DNA from: Mycolicibacterium litorale
GTDB taxonomy: Bacteria > Actinomycetota > Actinomycetes > Mycobacteriales > Mycobacteriaceae
DNA length: 64,000 bases
Assembly: GCF_010731695.1 (NCBI RefSeq)
Contig: NZ_AP022586.1
Coordinates: 4,092,001-4,156,000 of the forward strand
Reading direction: 5' to 3'
Positions 50,347-58,028 of the stretch are shown piece by piece. The notes beneath the pieces were generated by a model that was given only the letters and a program-made list of their open reading frames with translations, was not told the DNA's origin and ran no database searches. The stretch's first letter is position 1. Every line of letters starts with the position of its first letter. The position numbers were made by a program, and so were the translations under genes.

Positions 50347-51108
50347 GTGGCTGCCACCGACCTGTTCGCCCGACGGGCGACGCTGACGCGGTCGATCCGG
50401 TTGCTCAGCGAGTTCCGCTACGAGCAGTCCGATCCGGCCCGCTTCTACGGGGCGCTCGCCGACGACACCGCGGCGATGGTCGCCGACCTGTGGCAGGGGG
50501 CGACGGGACTCTCCCCGAACGGGCGCACGGTGCTCGACGTCGGCGGCGGCCCGGGGTACTTCGCCGCCGCGTTCGCCCGGCACGGCATGGACTACCTCGG
50601 CGTCGAACCGGACCCGCGGGAGATGCATGCCGGGCCCGCCGTCACCGACCACACCGGTCGCTACGTCCGCGCCTCCGGAACCGCGTTGCCATTCGCAGAT
50701 GGCAGCGTCGACGTCTGCCTGTCCTCCAACGTGGCCGAACACGTGCCGCACCCGTGGCGGCTCGGCGCCGAGATGCTGCGCGTCACGCGCCCCGGCGGTC
50801 TCGCGGTGCTGTCCTACACCGTCTGGTTGGGCCCGTTCGGCGGGCACGAGATGGGGCTGACGCATTACCTGGGCGGGGCCAGGGCCGCCGAGCGCTACAC
50901 CCGCAAGCACGGTCACCGACCCAAGAACGACTACGGTTCGTCGCTCTTCGCGGTGTCTACGCACGACGGGCTCGAGTGGGCGAAGAGCACCGGCGCGCTG
51001 ATCGCCGCATTCCCCCGCTACCACCCGCGATGGGCGTGGTGGACGACGCGGCTGCCCGGCGTGCGGGAGGTCGCGGTGAGCAACCTCGTCCTGGTCCTCC
51101 AACGCTGA
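50347..51108 (+). CDS. Class I SAM-dependent methyltransferase (Rv0224c-like)
   Basis: This 253-aa protein has a methyltransferase type-11 Rossmann core: motif I VLDVGGGPGYFAAAF (about 63-77), acidic VEP loop, SGTALPFADGSVDVCLSS and a C-terminal region rich in aromatic residues. The cofactor is S-adenosylmethionine; the substrate is unknown, though its place in an envelope gene cluster suggests a lipid or glycan. The GTG at 50347 follows TAGGGT by 6 nt (leaderless). The aldehyde dehydrogenase gene begins 47 nt downstream with its own promoter. Confidence 0.88.
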   Translation: MAATDLFARRATLTRSIRLLSEFRYEQSDPARFYGALADDTAAMVADLWQGATGLSPNGRTVLDVGGGPGYFAAAFARHGMDYLGVEPDPREMHAGPAVTDHTGRYVRASGTALPFADGSVDVCLSSNVAEHVPHPWRLGAEMLRVTRPGGLAVLSYTVWLGPFGGHEMGLTHYLGGARAAERYTRKHGHRPKNDYGSSLFAVSTHDGLEWAKSTGALIAAFPRYHPRWAWWTTRLPGVREVAVSNLVLVLQR

Positions 51109-51110
51109 AC

Positions 51111-51124
51111 TGCAACAGGTTCTC
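51111..51124. promoter_or_regulatory. KstR-like site upstream of the aldehyde dehydrogenase gene
   Basis: TGCAACAGGTTCTC fits the KstR consensus TnnAACnnGTTnnA at every fixed base except the last. It overlaps the predicted -35 of the following promoter (-10 TAGTGT at 51143-51148), where a repressor would block transcription. Confidence 0.45.
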
Positions 51125-51142
51125 GTTTCGCGCGAATCTAGG

Positions 51143-51148
51143 TAGTGT
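51143..51148 (+). promoter_or_regulatory. -10 element TAGTGT of the aldehyde dehydrogenase gene
   Basis: TAGTGT lies 7 nt before the ATG at 51156. A weak -35 (TTCTCG, 51120-51125) is 17 bp upstream. A leaderless transcript is predicted. Confidence 0.45.
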
Positions 51149-51155
51149 GACGCTC

Positions 51156-52634
51156 ATGACACAGACCGTGCAGACCGCTCACAAGACGACGTGGGACAAG
51201 CTCTTCATCGGCGGCCAGTGGGTACAACCGTCCACCGACGAGGTCATCGAGGTGTTCTCCCCGGCGACCGGCCAGAAAGTCGGCCAGGTGCCGTTGGCGG
51301 CGGCCGCCGACGTCGACGCCGCGTGCGCCGCGGCGCGCAAGGCCTTCGACGAGGGACCGTGGCCGCGGATGTCGCCGGACGAACGCGCGGCGATCCTCGG
51401 CGCCGCCGTCAAACTCATGGAGGAGCGCGGTGACGAGCTGAAGGCGCTGCTCGCCGCGGAGACCGGTCAGCCCCAAATGATCGTCGACATGATGCAGTAC
51501 GGCGCGGCGATGTCGGCGTTCACGTACTACGCGGGCGCGGCCGACAAGTTCCACTGGACCGAGATCCGCGACGGCATCTACGGCCAGACGCTCGTCACCC
51601 GCGAGCCGATCGGCGTCGTCGGCGCGATCACCGCGTGGAACGTGCCGTTCTTCCTGGCCGCCAACAAGCTCGGCCCGGCCCTGCTGGCCGGCTGCACCGT
51701 GGTGCTCAAGCCGGCCGCCGAGACGCCGCTGTCGGTGTTCGCGATGGCACAGATGTTCGCTGAGGCGGGCCTGCCCGAAGGCGTGCTGTCGGTGGTGCCC
51801 GGCGGCCCCGAGACGGGCCGCGCACTGACCGCCAGCGACGCGATCGACAAGTTCACCTTCACCGGGAGCTCCGCGGTCGGCAAGGAGATCGGCAAGCTGG
51901 CGGCCGAGAAGCTCAAGCCGTGCACGCTCGAGCTGGGCGGCAAGTCCGCGGCGATCGTGCTCGAGGACGCCGACCTGGATTCGACGTTGCCGATGCTGGC
52001 CTTCTCCGGGGTGATGAACTCGGGCCAGGCGTGTGTCGCGCAGACCCGCATCCTCGCGCCGCGCTCCCGCTACGACGAGGTCGTCGAGAAGCTCGCCAAC
52101 TTCGTCTCCGCGATGCCCGTCGGCCTGCCCGACGATCCGAACGCCGCGATCGGTCCGCTGATCAGCGAGAAGCAGCGCGAGCGGGTGGAGGGCTACATCA
52201 AGAAGGGCATCGACGAGGGCGCCCGCGTGGTCGCCGGCGGCGGCCGCCCCGAGGGGCTGGACGGCGGCTGGTTCGTCCAGCCGACGGTGTTCGCCGACGT
52301 CGACAACTCGATGACCATCGCCCAGGAGGAGATCTTCGGGCCGGTGTTGGCGGTGATCCCCTACGACACCGAGGACGACGCCGTTCGCATCGCCAACGAC
52401 TCGGTCTACGGGCTGGCGGGCAGCGTGTGGACGACGGACAACCGCAAGGCGCTCGAGGTGGCGAGCAAGATCCGCACGGGCACCTACGCGGTCAACATGT
52501 ACGCCTTCGATCCGGGTGCGCCGTTCGGCGGCTACAAGAACTCCGGGATCGGCCGGGAGAACGGCCCGGAGGGCATCGAGCAGTACTGCCAGGCCAAGAG
52601 CACGCTGTTGCCGTTCGGCTACACGCCGGAGTAG
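51156..52634 (+). CDS. Aldehyde dehydrogenase (Rv0223c-like)
   Basis: This 492-aa NAD(P)-dependent aldehyde dehydrogenase oxidises aldehydes to acids. Catalytic Cys293 (NSGQACVAQTRI), general base Glu259 (LELGGKSA), the Asn in AWNVPFF and the EEIFGPV motif are all present. The natural substrate is unknown. Upstream lies a KstR-like site, so a link to sterol or lipid breakdown is plausible. ATG 51156 was preferred because the downstream sequence aligns with the family and TAGTGT sits 7 nt before it. A strong intrinsic terminator follows 7 nt after the stop. Confidence 0.94.
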   Translation: MTQTVQTAHKTTWDKLFIGGQWVQPSTDEVIEVFSPATGQKVGQVPLAAAADVDAACAAARKAFDEGPWPRMSPDERAAILGAAVKLMEERGDELKALLAAETGQPQMIVDMMQYGAAMSAFTYYAGAADKFHWTEIRDGIYGQTLVTREPIGVVGAITAWNVPFFLAANKLGPALLAGCTVVLKPAAETPLSVFAMAQMFAEAGLPEGVLSVVPGGPETGRALTASDAIDKFTFTGSSAVGKEIGKLAAEKLKPCTLELGGKSAAIVLEDADLDSTLPMLAFSGVMNSGQACVAQTRILAPRSRYDEVVEKLANFVSAMPVGLPDDPNAAIGPLISEKQRERVEGYIKKGIDEGARVVAGGGRPEGLDGGWFVQPTVFADVDNSMTIAQEEIFGPVLAVIPYDTEDDAVRIANDSVYGLAGSVWTTDNRKALEVASKIRTGTYAVNMYAFDPGAPFGGYKNSGIGRENGPEGIEQYCQAKSTLLPFGYTPE

Positions 52635-52641
52635 CCGGTAC

Positions 52642-52681
52642 ACGAAAAAGGCTCCCACCTGCGGGTGGGAGCCTTTTTCGT
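52642..52681. terminator. Strong intrinsic terminator after the aldehyde dehydrogenase gene
   Basis: An 18-bp perfect stem (arms 52642-52659 and 52664-52681) closes on a TGCG tetraloop. The arm bases ACGAAAAAGG and CCTTTTTCGT give a T-run in both directions, so it can act bidirectionally. Confidence 0.92.
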
Positions 52682-52813
52682 CACTCCGGGAAGTTGGTGT
52701 GACGCTCGCCCCGGGGCCGCCGGGGCGGGCGCCGGAGATCATTATGCACGTGCCCATATTCCCGCGCCAATCCCCTCCCAAACATCAATCTGTTGTGTCA
52801 GTTTCAGCCATGT

Positions 52814-52833
52814 TCTATGGTCTATGTCATAGA
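52814..52833. promoter_or_regulatory. Palindromic operator upstream of the TetR gene
   Basis: TCTATGTCATAGA (52821-52833) is a perfect 6+1+6 inverted repeat, and a further TCTATG half-site precedes it at 52814. The array lies in the 307-bp gap 52682-52988 and is the natural candidate for autoregulation of the downstream TetR. The left part of the gap (52707-52727) holds only a GC hairpin. Confidence 0.5.
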
Positions 52834-52847
52834 GAAAGAGGCGTGAC

Positions 52848-52979
52848 ATGTGGGTGGTCGAGGTCAACATCGCCGGCTTCCGGTTCGTCCATCGTCACCC
52901 GCGCCGTCGGCGCCTTCAGTTCTCCCCGCGCGGCCTCGCATGGCGAGCGACGCCGCAGCGCCCGCCTCATGTCGCCTGA
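52848..52979 (+). CDS. Possible 43-aa leader ORF before the TetR gene
   Basis: ATG 52848 is preceded by AGAAAGAGG and the frame ends at TGA 52977-52979, 9 nt before the TetR start. The product is very basic (HRHPRRRR near residues 15-22) and matches no family I know. It is placed between the putative operator and the regulator gene. It may be a real small cistron, a translated leader or chance coding. Confidence 0.3.
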   Translation: MWVVEVNIAGFRFVHRHPRRRRLQFSPRGLAWRATPQRPPHVA

Positions 52980-52988
52980 CGAACACCG

Positions 52989-53603
52989 ATGACCAACATC
53001 CGCACCAAGCGCGGTTCGACGCGCACCAACATGCTGATCGGCGCCGCGGAGGTGCTGCGTGAGCGCGGCGCGGCCGGCGTCACGATCGACGAAGTGCTCC
53101 AGCGCAGCGGGGCGCCGCGCGGCAGCGTGTACTACCACTTCCCGGAGGGGCGCAACCAGATCGTCTTCGAGGCCCTGCAGTTCGCCGGGGAGTCCATCAC
53201 CTCGCTGATCGACGAGGCGGCCGCGAAGGGCGGTCTGCACCTGGTGAACCGGTTCGTCGAGTTCTGGGACCGGGTGCTGGCCGACAGCGACTTCACCGCG
53301 GGCTGTCCCGTGGTGGCCGCGGCGATCGGTTCCGCCGAGGACGGACCGCAACTGACGTCGGTGGCCGGGGCGATCTTCGGGCACTGGCGCGATGCGCTGA
53401 CCCGCGCGTTCGCGGTCGACGGCTGCGAGGAGAGCGAGGCGGCCTCGCTGGCCATCACCTGCATCGCCGCGCTCGAGGGCGCCGTCGTGCTGTGCCGGGC
53501 GACCCGCAACCTCGACCCGTTGCGCCAGGTGCACATCCAACTGGAATTCCTGCTCAAATCGCGCGAGTTCATCCGCCGCAACGGCATCCCCACCGGGAAC
53601 TGA
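52989..53603 (+). CDS. TetR-family regulator (LmrA/YxaF-like)
   Basis: This 204-aa regulator has an N-terminal helix-turn-helix (LIGAAEVLRERGAAGVTIDE, recognition helix APRGSVYYHFPEGRN) and a C-terminal domain of the LmrA/YxaF type (GCPVVAAA near 109-116). Members often control efflux or detoxification genes and respond to flavonoids or drugs. ATG 52989 fits the family start. An upstream palindrome suggests autoregulation. The convergent DHFR-like gene ends 6 bp after its stop. Confidence 0.87.
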   Translation: MTNIRTKRGSTRTNMLIGAAEVLRERGAAGVTIDEVLQRSGAPRGSVYYHFPEGRNQIVFEALQFAGESITSLIDEAAAKGGLHLVNRFVEFWDRVLADSDFTAGCPVVAAAIGSAEDGPQLTSVAGAIFGHWRDALTRAFAVDGCEESEAASLAITCIAALEGAVVLCRATRNLDPLRQVHIQLEFLLKSREFIRRNGIPTGN

Positions 53604-53609
53604 CCGTCA

Positions 53610-54131
53610 TCACGCGGCTCGCCAACGCGCACATAGGAATTCGCCGTTCACGGCCGACTCGACCAGCCGCCACTCCGAGCGGATCGGCAGCACCCGCGAG
53701 CCGGCGCCGAGCGTGCACGGCGCATAGCTGACGATCAATTCGTCGACGAGACCCGCGGCCACGAATTGCGCGGCCACCTCCCCGCCACCGACCACCCACA
53801 CGTCCTTGCCGGCTGCTGCGGACACGAGCTTGGGATGCAGTTCGGTGACGTCGCCCTCGAAGGTCTGCACCGGATGCCCGTCGGCGACGATGGACGGGCG
53901 GTGCGTCATCACCCACGTCGGTTGCGAGTACATCCACTCGCCCGGTTGGTTTTTCACGATCCACTCATAGGTGGCCGACCCCATCACGAGCGCACCGACA
54001 CCGGCGGCGAAGGCGTCGTAGTGGAACGGTCCCTCCGGGTCGATGTCCCGGGTGATCAGCCAGTCCAGGCTGTCGTTCTCGTCGACGATGTAGCCGTCCA
54101 CACTCGACGCGGTGTAGTACACGGTCGCCAT
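53610..54131 (-). CDS. Dihydrofolate reductase/RibD C-terminal-family protein
   Basis: This 173-aa protein of the RibD_C superfamily has an N-terminal VYYTASSVDGYIVDENDSLDWL strand and loop, the GALVMGSATYEW segment, and the NADPH-type loop VWVVGGGEVAAQF near 110-122. These proteins are distant relatives of dihydrofolate and pyrimidine reductases; the true substrate is usually unknown. The ATG at 54131 lies one base after the stop of the AraC-DinB gene, so the two are cotranscribed. Confidence 0.88.
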   Translation of the reverse strand: MATVYYTASSVDGYIVDENDSLDWLITRDIDPEGPFHYDAFAAGVGALVMGSATYEWIVKNQPGEWMYSQPTWVMTHRPSIVADGHPVQTFEGDVTELHPKLVSAAAGKDVWVVGGGEVAAQFVAAGLVDELIVSYAPCTLGAGSRVLPIRSEWRLVESAVNGEFLCARWRAA

Positions 54132-54132
54132 C

Positions 54133-55038
54133 TCACTGTCTCCTCATCCAGTCCAACGGATCACCTTGCTCGGTCGGGACGCCCAACCCGGCGAGCATCG
54201 AGCGCACCAGCCCCCGACGGTGCGCCGAGTAGGTCAGCACGTGCGCCACGATCCCGTACAGCTGGAACGACTCCGGCGGGTCGCACAGCGCGTCGATCAC
54301 GGTGTCGCCCATCCGGCCCGCAGCTGCGCACTCCGAAACCATTGCGGCCCAGCGAGCTCCGATGTCCGCGTGCCGCTCGGCGAGCCGGCCCGCCGTCATG
54401 GTCGTGTCACGGTCGGGGAAGTCGCGGCCTTCGATGGTGGCCAGCCAGACCTCCTTGGTCCACACCAGCGCGCCCAGCACCGCACCGACGCTGGATTCCG
54501 GCCCGTCCCAGTGGAGCACCACCTGACCGGGCGCCACGTCCTGCCACCATTGTTCGTCGCTGAGCAGACCGGCCCGCTCGATGAGGTAGGACGTATCGGC
54601 GATGTCGTGAGCCACCATCAGCCGACTCGGATCGGGGTCCTTGTCCGTGCCGTCACCGTCCAACCACAGCGACTGCGGCGGGTGGAAGTGCAGGCCGTTG
54701 GGTGCGGGCACCCGGAACGCCACATCCCCGGCGCGCGACGGCGGTACGCCGAACGTGCGGCGGAACGCGCGGGAGAACACCTCGGGTGAGGACCACCCCT
54801 CGTCGGCGGCGACGGCGGCGACGGTCTCGCCGCGACGCAGTCGCCACGCCGCGCGTTCCAGGATGATCCGGCGGCGCAGCGCCGCGGGCGACTCCCCGGT
54901 GAGCCGGCGCACCTCGCGCGAGAAGTGGAATTCGGAGGCGAAGCTGCTGCGCGCCATGTCGCCGACCTCCGCGTTGGCGGCGTCGACCACGGCGTCGAGC
55001 AGTTCCCGAAGCCGATCCCGCCGCGCCGGTGTACTCAC
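54133..55038 (-). CDS. AraC-type HTH fused to a DinB-like domain
   Basis: This 301-aa protein has a two-helix-turn-helix AraC domain at the N-terminus (about 8-105: SSFASEFHFSREVRRLTGESP, then WSSPEVFSRAFRRTFGVPPS). A C-terminal DinB/YfiT-like four-helix region follows (about 135-300), with SYLIERAG and VLTYSAHRRGLVRSML, where His residues could bind metal. DinB-like domains often act as mycothiol- or bacillithiol-dependent transferases, so the protein may couple detoxification chemistry to gene control. GTG 55038 has CATACT 7 nt upstream and may be leaderless. The DHFR-like gene follows directly. Confidence 0.82.
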   Translation of the reverse strand: MSTPARRDRLRELLDAVVDAANAEVGDMARSSFASEFHFSREVRRLTGESPAALRRRIILERAAWRLRRGETVAAVAADEGWSSPEVFSRAFRRTFGVPPSRAGDVAFRVPAPNGLHFHPPQSLWLDGDGTDKDPDPSRLMVAHDIADTSYLIERAGLLSDEQWWQDVAPGQVVLHWDGPESSVGAVLGALVWTKEVWLATIEGRDFPDRDTTMTAGRLAERHADIGARWAAMVSECAAAGRMGDTVIDALCDPPESFQLYGIVAHVLTYSAHRRGLVRSMLAGLGVPTEQGDPLDWMRRQ

Positions 55039-55110
55039 GGAACCGAGTATGGCCGACCACCGACTCAGAGGGACATGACAATTCCTGCGGCGTTCGGCTC
55101 CTGCGAACGC

Positions 55111-55935
55111 TCAGGTGTCGAGCACTTCGTGCACCCGCTTCTCCACGTCGGCGCGGTCACCGAGATCGGTCAGATCGATGCCGAACCGCTCGGCCAGCGT
55201 GTCGAGAACCTGCCCGGCGGTGTCGAAGCGGATCCGCTCACTGCCGTCGGCGCGGTGCACGGTGAGATGGCGGCCGCGCATGTTCCACCGGGCGTCGTCG
55301 GTCACCAGCGCGGCGGTGAGGCCGCCGACGAACGGTGACGCCGGATGCGTCGAGACGTACCAGCTGCCGACCTCGAGGTCGATGAGCGGTTGCGGGTCAT
55401 CGGTGAACACATACAGCGGCAGCCACGCGCCGCGGATGTGCGCTTCGAGCACCTGGCCGTCGCGGTGTTCGCGGATGCGGTACGGCTCGTGCCGGGTGGC
55501 CTGCTCGACGCCGGTGTCGAACCGCAGCGGTGCCGACGGTGTCTGCCCGCCGAAGCCGACGTCGACCAGGAAGCGGCCGGCCACGTCCGGCACCGTCACC
55601 GCGAGCAGCTGGTGGGTCTGGGCGGGCAGCGTGTCCTCGTCGCGCATCCACACCACCCGCGCGGCGAGTCGTTCCACGCCGAAGCCGAGTTCCTCCAGCG
55701 CGTAGCCCATGAGGCCGTTGTGTTCGTAGCAGTAGCCGCCGCGTCGCCGGTGCACCAGTTTGTCGGCGAGCGCGGCGGCGCTGAGATCGGCGACGGGGAT
55801 GCCCAGGAGCGGGTCGAGGTTCTCGAACGGGATCGACCGGTTGTGGGCGGCGACGAGCGCGTGCAGCGTGTCGAGGCTGGGGGTGGCTTCGCCTCCGTAA
55901 CCGATCCTGGCGAAGTACGACGGAATGACGGTCAT
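55111..55935 (-). CDS. nat: Arylamine N-acetyltransferase
   Basis: This 274-aa cytoplasmic enzyme transfers acetyl or other short acyl groups from CoA to arylamines and hydrazines, including isoniazid. The catalytic triad is visible: Cys69 in GGYCYEHN, His108 in TLPAQTHQLL and Asp125 in FLVDVGFGG. The N-terminus IPFENLDPLLG is typical. Length equals mycobacterial NATs. It is not next to cholesterol-ring-cleavage genes, unlike Rv3566c, so it may be an additional NAT. The ATG at 55935 lies 6 nt after a possible -10, with a MerR-type operator in the promoter spacer. Confidence 0.93.
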   Translation of the reverse strand: MTVIPSYFARIGYGGEATPSLDTLHALVAAHNRSIPFENLDPLLGIPVADLSAAALADKLVHRRRGGYCYEHNGLMGYALEELGFGVERLAARVVWMRDEDTLPAQTHQLLAVTVPDVAGRFLVDVGFGGQTPSAPLRFDTGVEQATRHEPYRIREHRDGQVLEAHIRGAWLPLYVFTDDPQPLIDLEVGSWYVSTHPASPFVGGLTAALVTDDARWNMRGRHLTVHRADGSERIRFDTAGQVLDTLAERFGIDLTDLGDRADVEKRVHEVLDT

Positions 55936-55947
55936 GCACCCATGGTG

Positions 55948-55971
55948 TGACCTCAACGGCGGTTGAGGTCA
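55948..55971 (-). promoter_or_regulatory. MerR-type operator in the nat promoter
   Basis: TGACCTCAAC and GTTGAGGTCA are perfect 10-bp arms around GGCG. On the minus strand TTGACC (55972-55967) would be the -35 and CACCAT (55947-55942) the -10. The 19-bp spacer carries the palindrome, the arrangement by which MerR-family activators such as SoxR work. The nat ATG follows 6 nt later. No MerR gene is in the window. Confidence 0.55.
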
Positions 55972-56067
55972 AGACGTGGCGCGGTTTTCACGGTGTCAAC
56001 CCGCCGGAACGGGTAACCCCCCTCTACGCGTCTCGACGACCGGGACACCGACCCACGAGGGGCACTC

Positions 56068-56262
56068 ATGAGCGCCAGCGACAAGGCGAAGAACAAGCTG
56101 CAGCAGCTGCAGGGCAAGATGCGGGCGGCCACGGGCGGCGCGATCGGCGACCCGGACATGGCGGCGCGTGGTCGCGGTGACCAGCGGATCGCGCATCTGA
56201 AGGACGCCGGTGAAAAGGTCAAGGACGCGTTCCGTTCGCGCCGGCGGCCGCGCCGGTACTGA
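56068..56262 (+). CDS. CsbD-like stress protein
   Basis: This 64-aa hydrophilic protein begins MSASDKAKNKLQQLQGKMR, the charged helical pattern of the CsbD family, and ends in an Arg-rich tail. CsbD proteins are general-stress proteins of unknown mechanism. ATG 56068 follows GAGGGG. Upstream GGTGTC (56001-56006) and GGGTAA (56011 onward, off-consensus spacing) only faintly resemble a SigF promoter. The DUF1206 gene starts 8 nt after the stop, so the two are probably cotranscribed. Confidence 0.75.
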   Translation: MSASDKAKNKLQQLQGKMRAATGGAIGDPDMAARGRGDQRIAHLKDAGEKVKDAFRSRRRPRRY

Positions 56263-56270
56263 GCCGGTCG

Positions 56271-57101
56271 GTGACGGATGAGACCGGCGCCGCCGGCGCC
56301 GTCCGCACCGCCACGGACAACCGGGCAGCCCAGATCGCGGCGCGCACCGGATATCTGATCAACGGCGTTCTGCATCTGCTGATCGCCTACATCATCTTCC
56401 GCGTCGCGATCGGCTCCGGCCACGGCGACGCCGACCAGTCCGGCGCGCTGGCCACACTCGCCGAGACGAAGGGCGGATTCCTCGCGCTCTGGGGGGTCGC
56501 GGTGGCGCTCGTTCCGCTGACCCTGTGGCGCCTGGCGGAGACCGTTCTCGGACTGCATCCGAGCGAGCACCACGAAGCGCACCGGGATCCCGACGACTTC
56601 CTGGTGGTCAACCGCCTCAAGGCACTCGGGCTCGCGGTGGTATATGCCGCGGTGGCGGCGATGGCCGTCCAGTTTGCCTTGGGCAGCAGGCATTCGAGCG
56701 CGGAGCGCAGCGTCGGGTTGAGCATCTGGCTGATGCGCAGCCCCGAGGGCAAGGCCCTGCTCGCGGTGATCGGTCTCGGCGTCACCGCGTTGGGCTGTTA
56801 CTACGCGTTCAAGGGCGCCTCGCGGCGGTTCCGCGACGACTTGACGATCTCCGGCGGTCGGCTGCTGACCGTGCTCGGGGTGTGCGGTCACGTCGCGGAG
56901 GGTCTGGTGCTGGCGGGCGCCGGGGTGCTGGTCGTCGTCGCCTCGATCCGCGCCGATCCCTCGAAAGCCACCGGACTCGACGGCGCGGTCAAGGCGCTCG
57001 GACAGGCGCCGTTCGGCTCGGTGTTGATCGGGATCGCCGCGGCCGGTTTCGCCGCGTACGGGATGTACAGCTTCGCACTCACCCGCTACGCGCGGATGTG
57101 A
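56271..57101 (+). CDS. DUF1206 integral membrane protein
   Basis: This 276-aa protein has six membrane segments arranged as three repeated pairs, with the small-residue/Gly motifs typical of DUF1206 (ARTGYLINGVLHLLIAYIIF, then GVCGHVAEGLVLAGAG). Function is unknown. GTG 56271 is the only start that gives the short hydrophilic N-terminus followed by the first helix. It follows the CsbD-like gene by 8 nt and is convergent with a small membrane-protein gene. Confidence 0.85.
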   Translation: MTDETGAAGAVRTATDNRAAQIAARTGYLINGVLHLLIAYIIFRVAIGSGHGDADQSGALATLAETKGGFLALWGVAVALVPLTLWRLAETVLGLHPSEHHEAHRDPDDFLVVNRLKALGLAVVYAAVAAMAVQFALGSRHSSAERSVGLSIWLMRSPEGKALLAVIGLGVTALGCYYAFKGASRRFRDDLTISGGRLLTVLGVCGHVAEGLVLAGAGVLVVVASIRADPSKATGLDGAVKALGQAPFGSVLIGIAAAGFAAYGMYSFALTRYARM

Positions 57102-57105
57102 GTGC

Positions 57106-57360
57106 TCAGGTCGGCGAAACGCCCTGGGAGACCTGGCCGTTGTGTTCGGCGACCGTCTCCACCCGGTGCGCGCCGGGCGACTCCGGCAGTTCGTGCCGTC
57201 CGCCGGCGGATCGCCGGCGCAGCAGCCACACCACCCCGCCGACGGCGGCCACCCCGGTGATCACCAGCGTCGGCCACATCGCGATCTGCGCCAGCCACAG
57301 CCGGCGCTGCACCTTCAGAATCCGCTGTTGGGCGTGGCGGAGTCGAGTCACCTTGTCCAT
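57106..57360 (-). CDS. Small single-pass membrane protein, hypothetical
   Basis: This 84-aa protein has a basic N-terminal helix (MDKVTRLRHAQQRILKVQRR), one membrane segment at about 28-46 ending in RRR, and a hydrophilic tail. No family is recognised. The ATG at 57360 gives a compact protein; the open frame runs further upstream but is Arg/Gly-rich and not protein-like. It lies 38 nt downstream of the gene ending at 57399 on the same strand and may be in its operon. Confidence 0.6.
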   Translation of the reverse strand: MDKVTRLRHAQQRILKVQRRLWLAQIAMWPTLVITGVAAVGGVVWLLRRRSAGGRHELPESPGAHRVETVAEHNGQVSQGVSPT

Positions 57361-57398
57361 GCCGTCACTGTGCCCGCGACCGGCGGAACGAAAACCCG

Positions 57399-58028
57399 TC
57401 AACCGGCGTCGATGATCGTCGTGGTCACGCTGACGAGCTGCGGGGTGGGTGGTGCGGAGGCGAACCCGAACGCCACCGGCGGCCACAGCGGCCGAAGCGC
57501 ACCCAGGTCGGCGTCGCGGTAGCGGCCCGCCGCCGAGGTGAGCCGCCGCGAGCGGCGCACCCCGTAGTACTCGCGACGGCCGCCGCCCGCCGTTCCCGCG
57601 GTGCGCACACCCCGCACGAGCCGGGACGCGACGGGATCGATGGTCCGCAGCCACCACGGCGCGGTGGCGAGCCGGCCGGGCACCAGGCGCAGCAGCCGGT
57701 CCAGCGGCGCGGGCCCGCCGATGCCGACATCGAGGTCGAGGGCTGCGCTGCGCACCGTGAGCCGGTCCGTGCCGAGTGTCGCGGCCACCGGCCCGACCTC
57801 CACACTGTCGAAGTGGTAGGTCGTGGCGACGAAGTCGGCGACCGCGTCGGTCGGGGCCAGCAGCACCCGCCGTTCGTCGGGTTGCTGCACCATCACGTCG
57901 GTGAAGGCGCCGAACGGTGAGCGGTGCCAGCTGCCGACAACGATCCGTACCCCGGCGGAGGTGCCCAATCCGGCGATGTGGCCGGTGAACACGTGTCGCT
58001 GCGGCAGGTCAGTCGTCGACGTCGGCAC
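57399..58028 (-). CDS. Conserved mycobacterial hypothetical protein
   Basis: This protein of about 209 aa has no signal peptide and no membrane segment. It alternates beta-like stretches (GVRIVVGSWHRSPFGAF, TYHFDSVEVGPVAATL) with an Arg-rich middle. I cannot assign a family; the pattern vaguely recalls acetoacetate-decarboxylase-like barrels, which is not evidence enough. GTG 58028 is chosen because it overlaps the end of the upstream pentapeptide gene by 20 nt and skips a low-complexity Thr/Pro N-terminus. A later GTG at the HVFTGHIAG segment is also possible. Confidence 0.55.
   Translation of the reverse strand: MPTSTTDLPQRHVFTGHIAGLGTSAGVRIVVGSWHRSPFGAFTDVMVQQPDERRVLLAPTDAVADFVATTYHFDSVEVGPVAATLGTDRLTVRSAALDLDVGIGGPAPLDRLLRLVPGRLATAPWWLRTIDPVASRLVRGVRTAGTAGGGRREYYGVRRSRRLTSAAGRYRDADLGALRPLWPPVAFGFASAPPTPQLVSVTTTIIDAG

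Noticed and set aside
52707..52727. GC-rich hairpin CGCCCCGG/CCGGGGCG just after the aldehyde dehydrogenase terminator
   Set aside because: Such short GC stems arise by chance at this base composition, and a far stronger terminator lies directly upstream.
56001..56016. A SigF-like promoter (GGTGTC ... GGGTAA) before the CsbD-like gene
   Set aside because: The -35 deviates and the spacing is several bases too short for the consensus.
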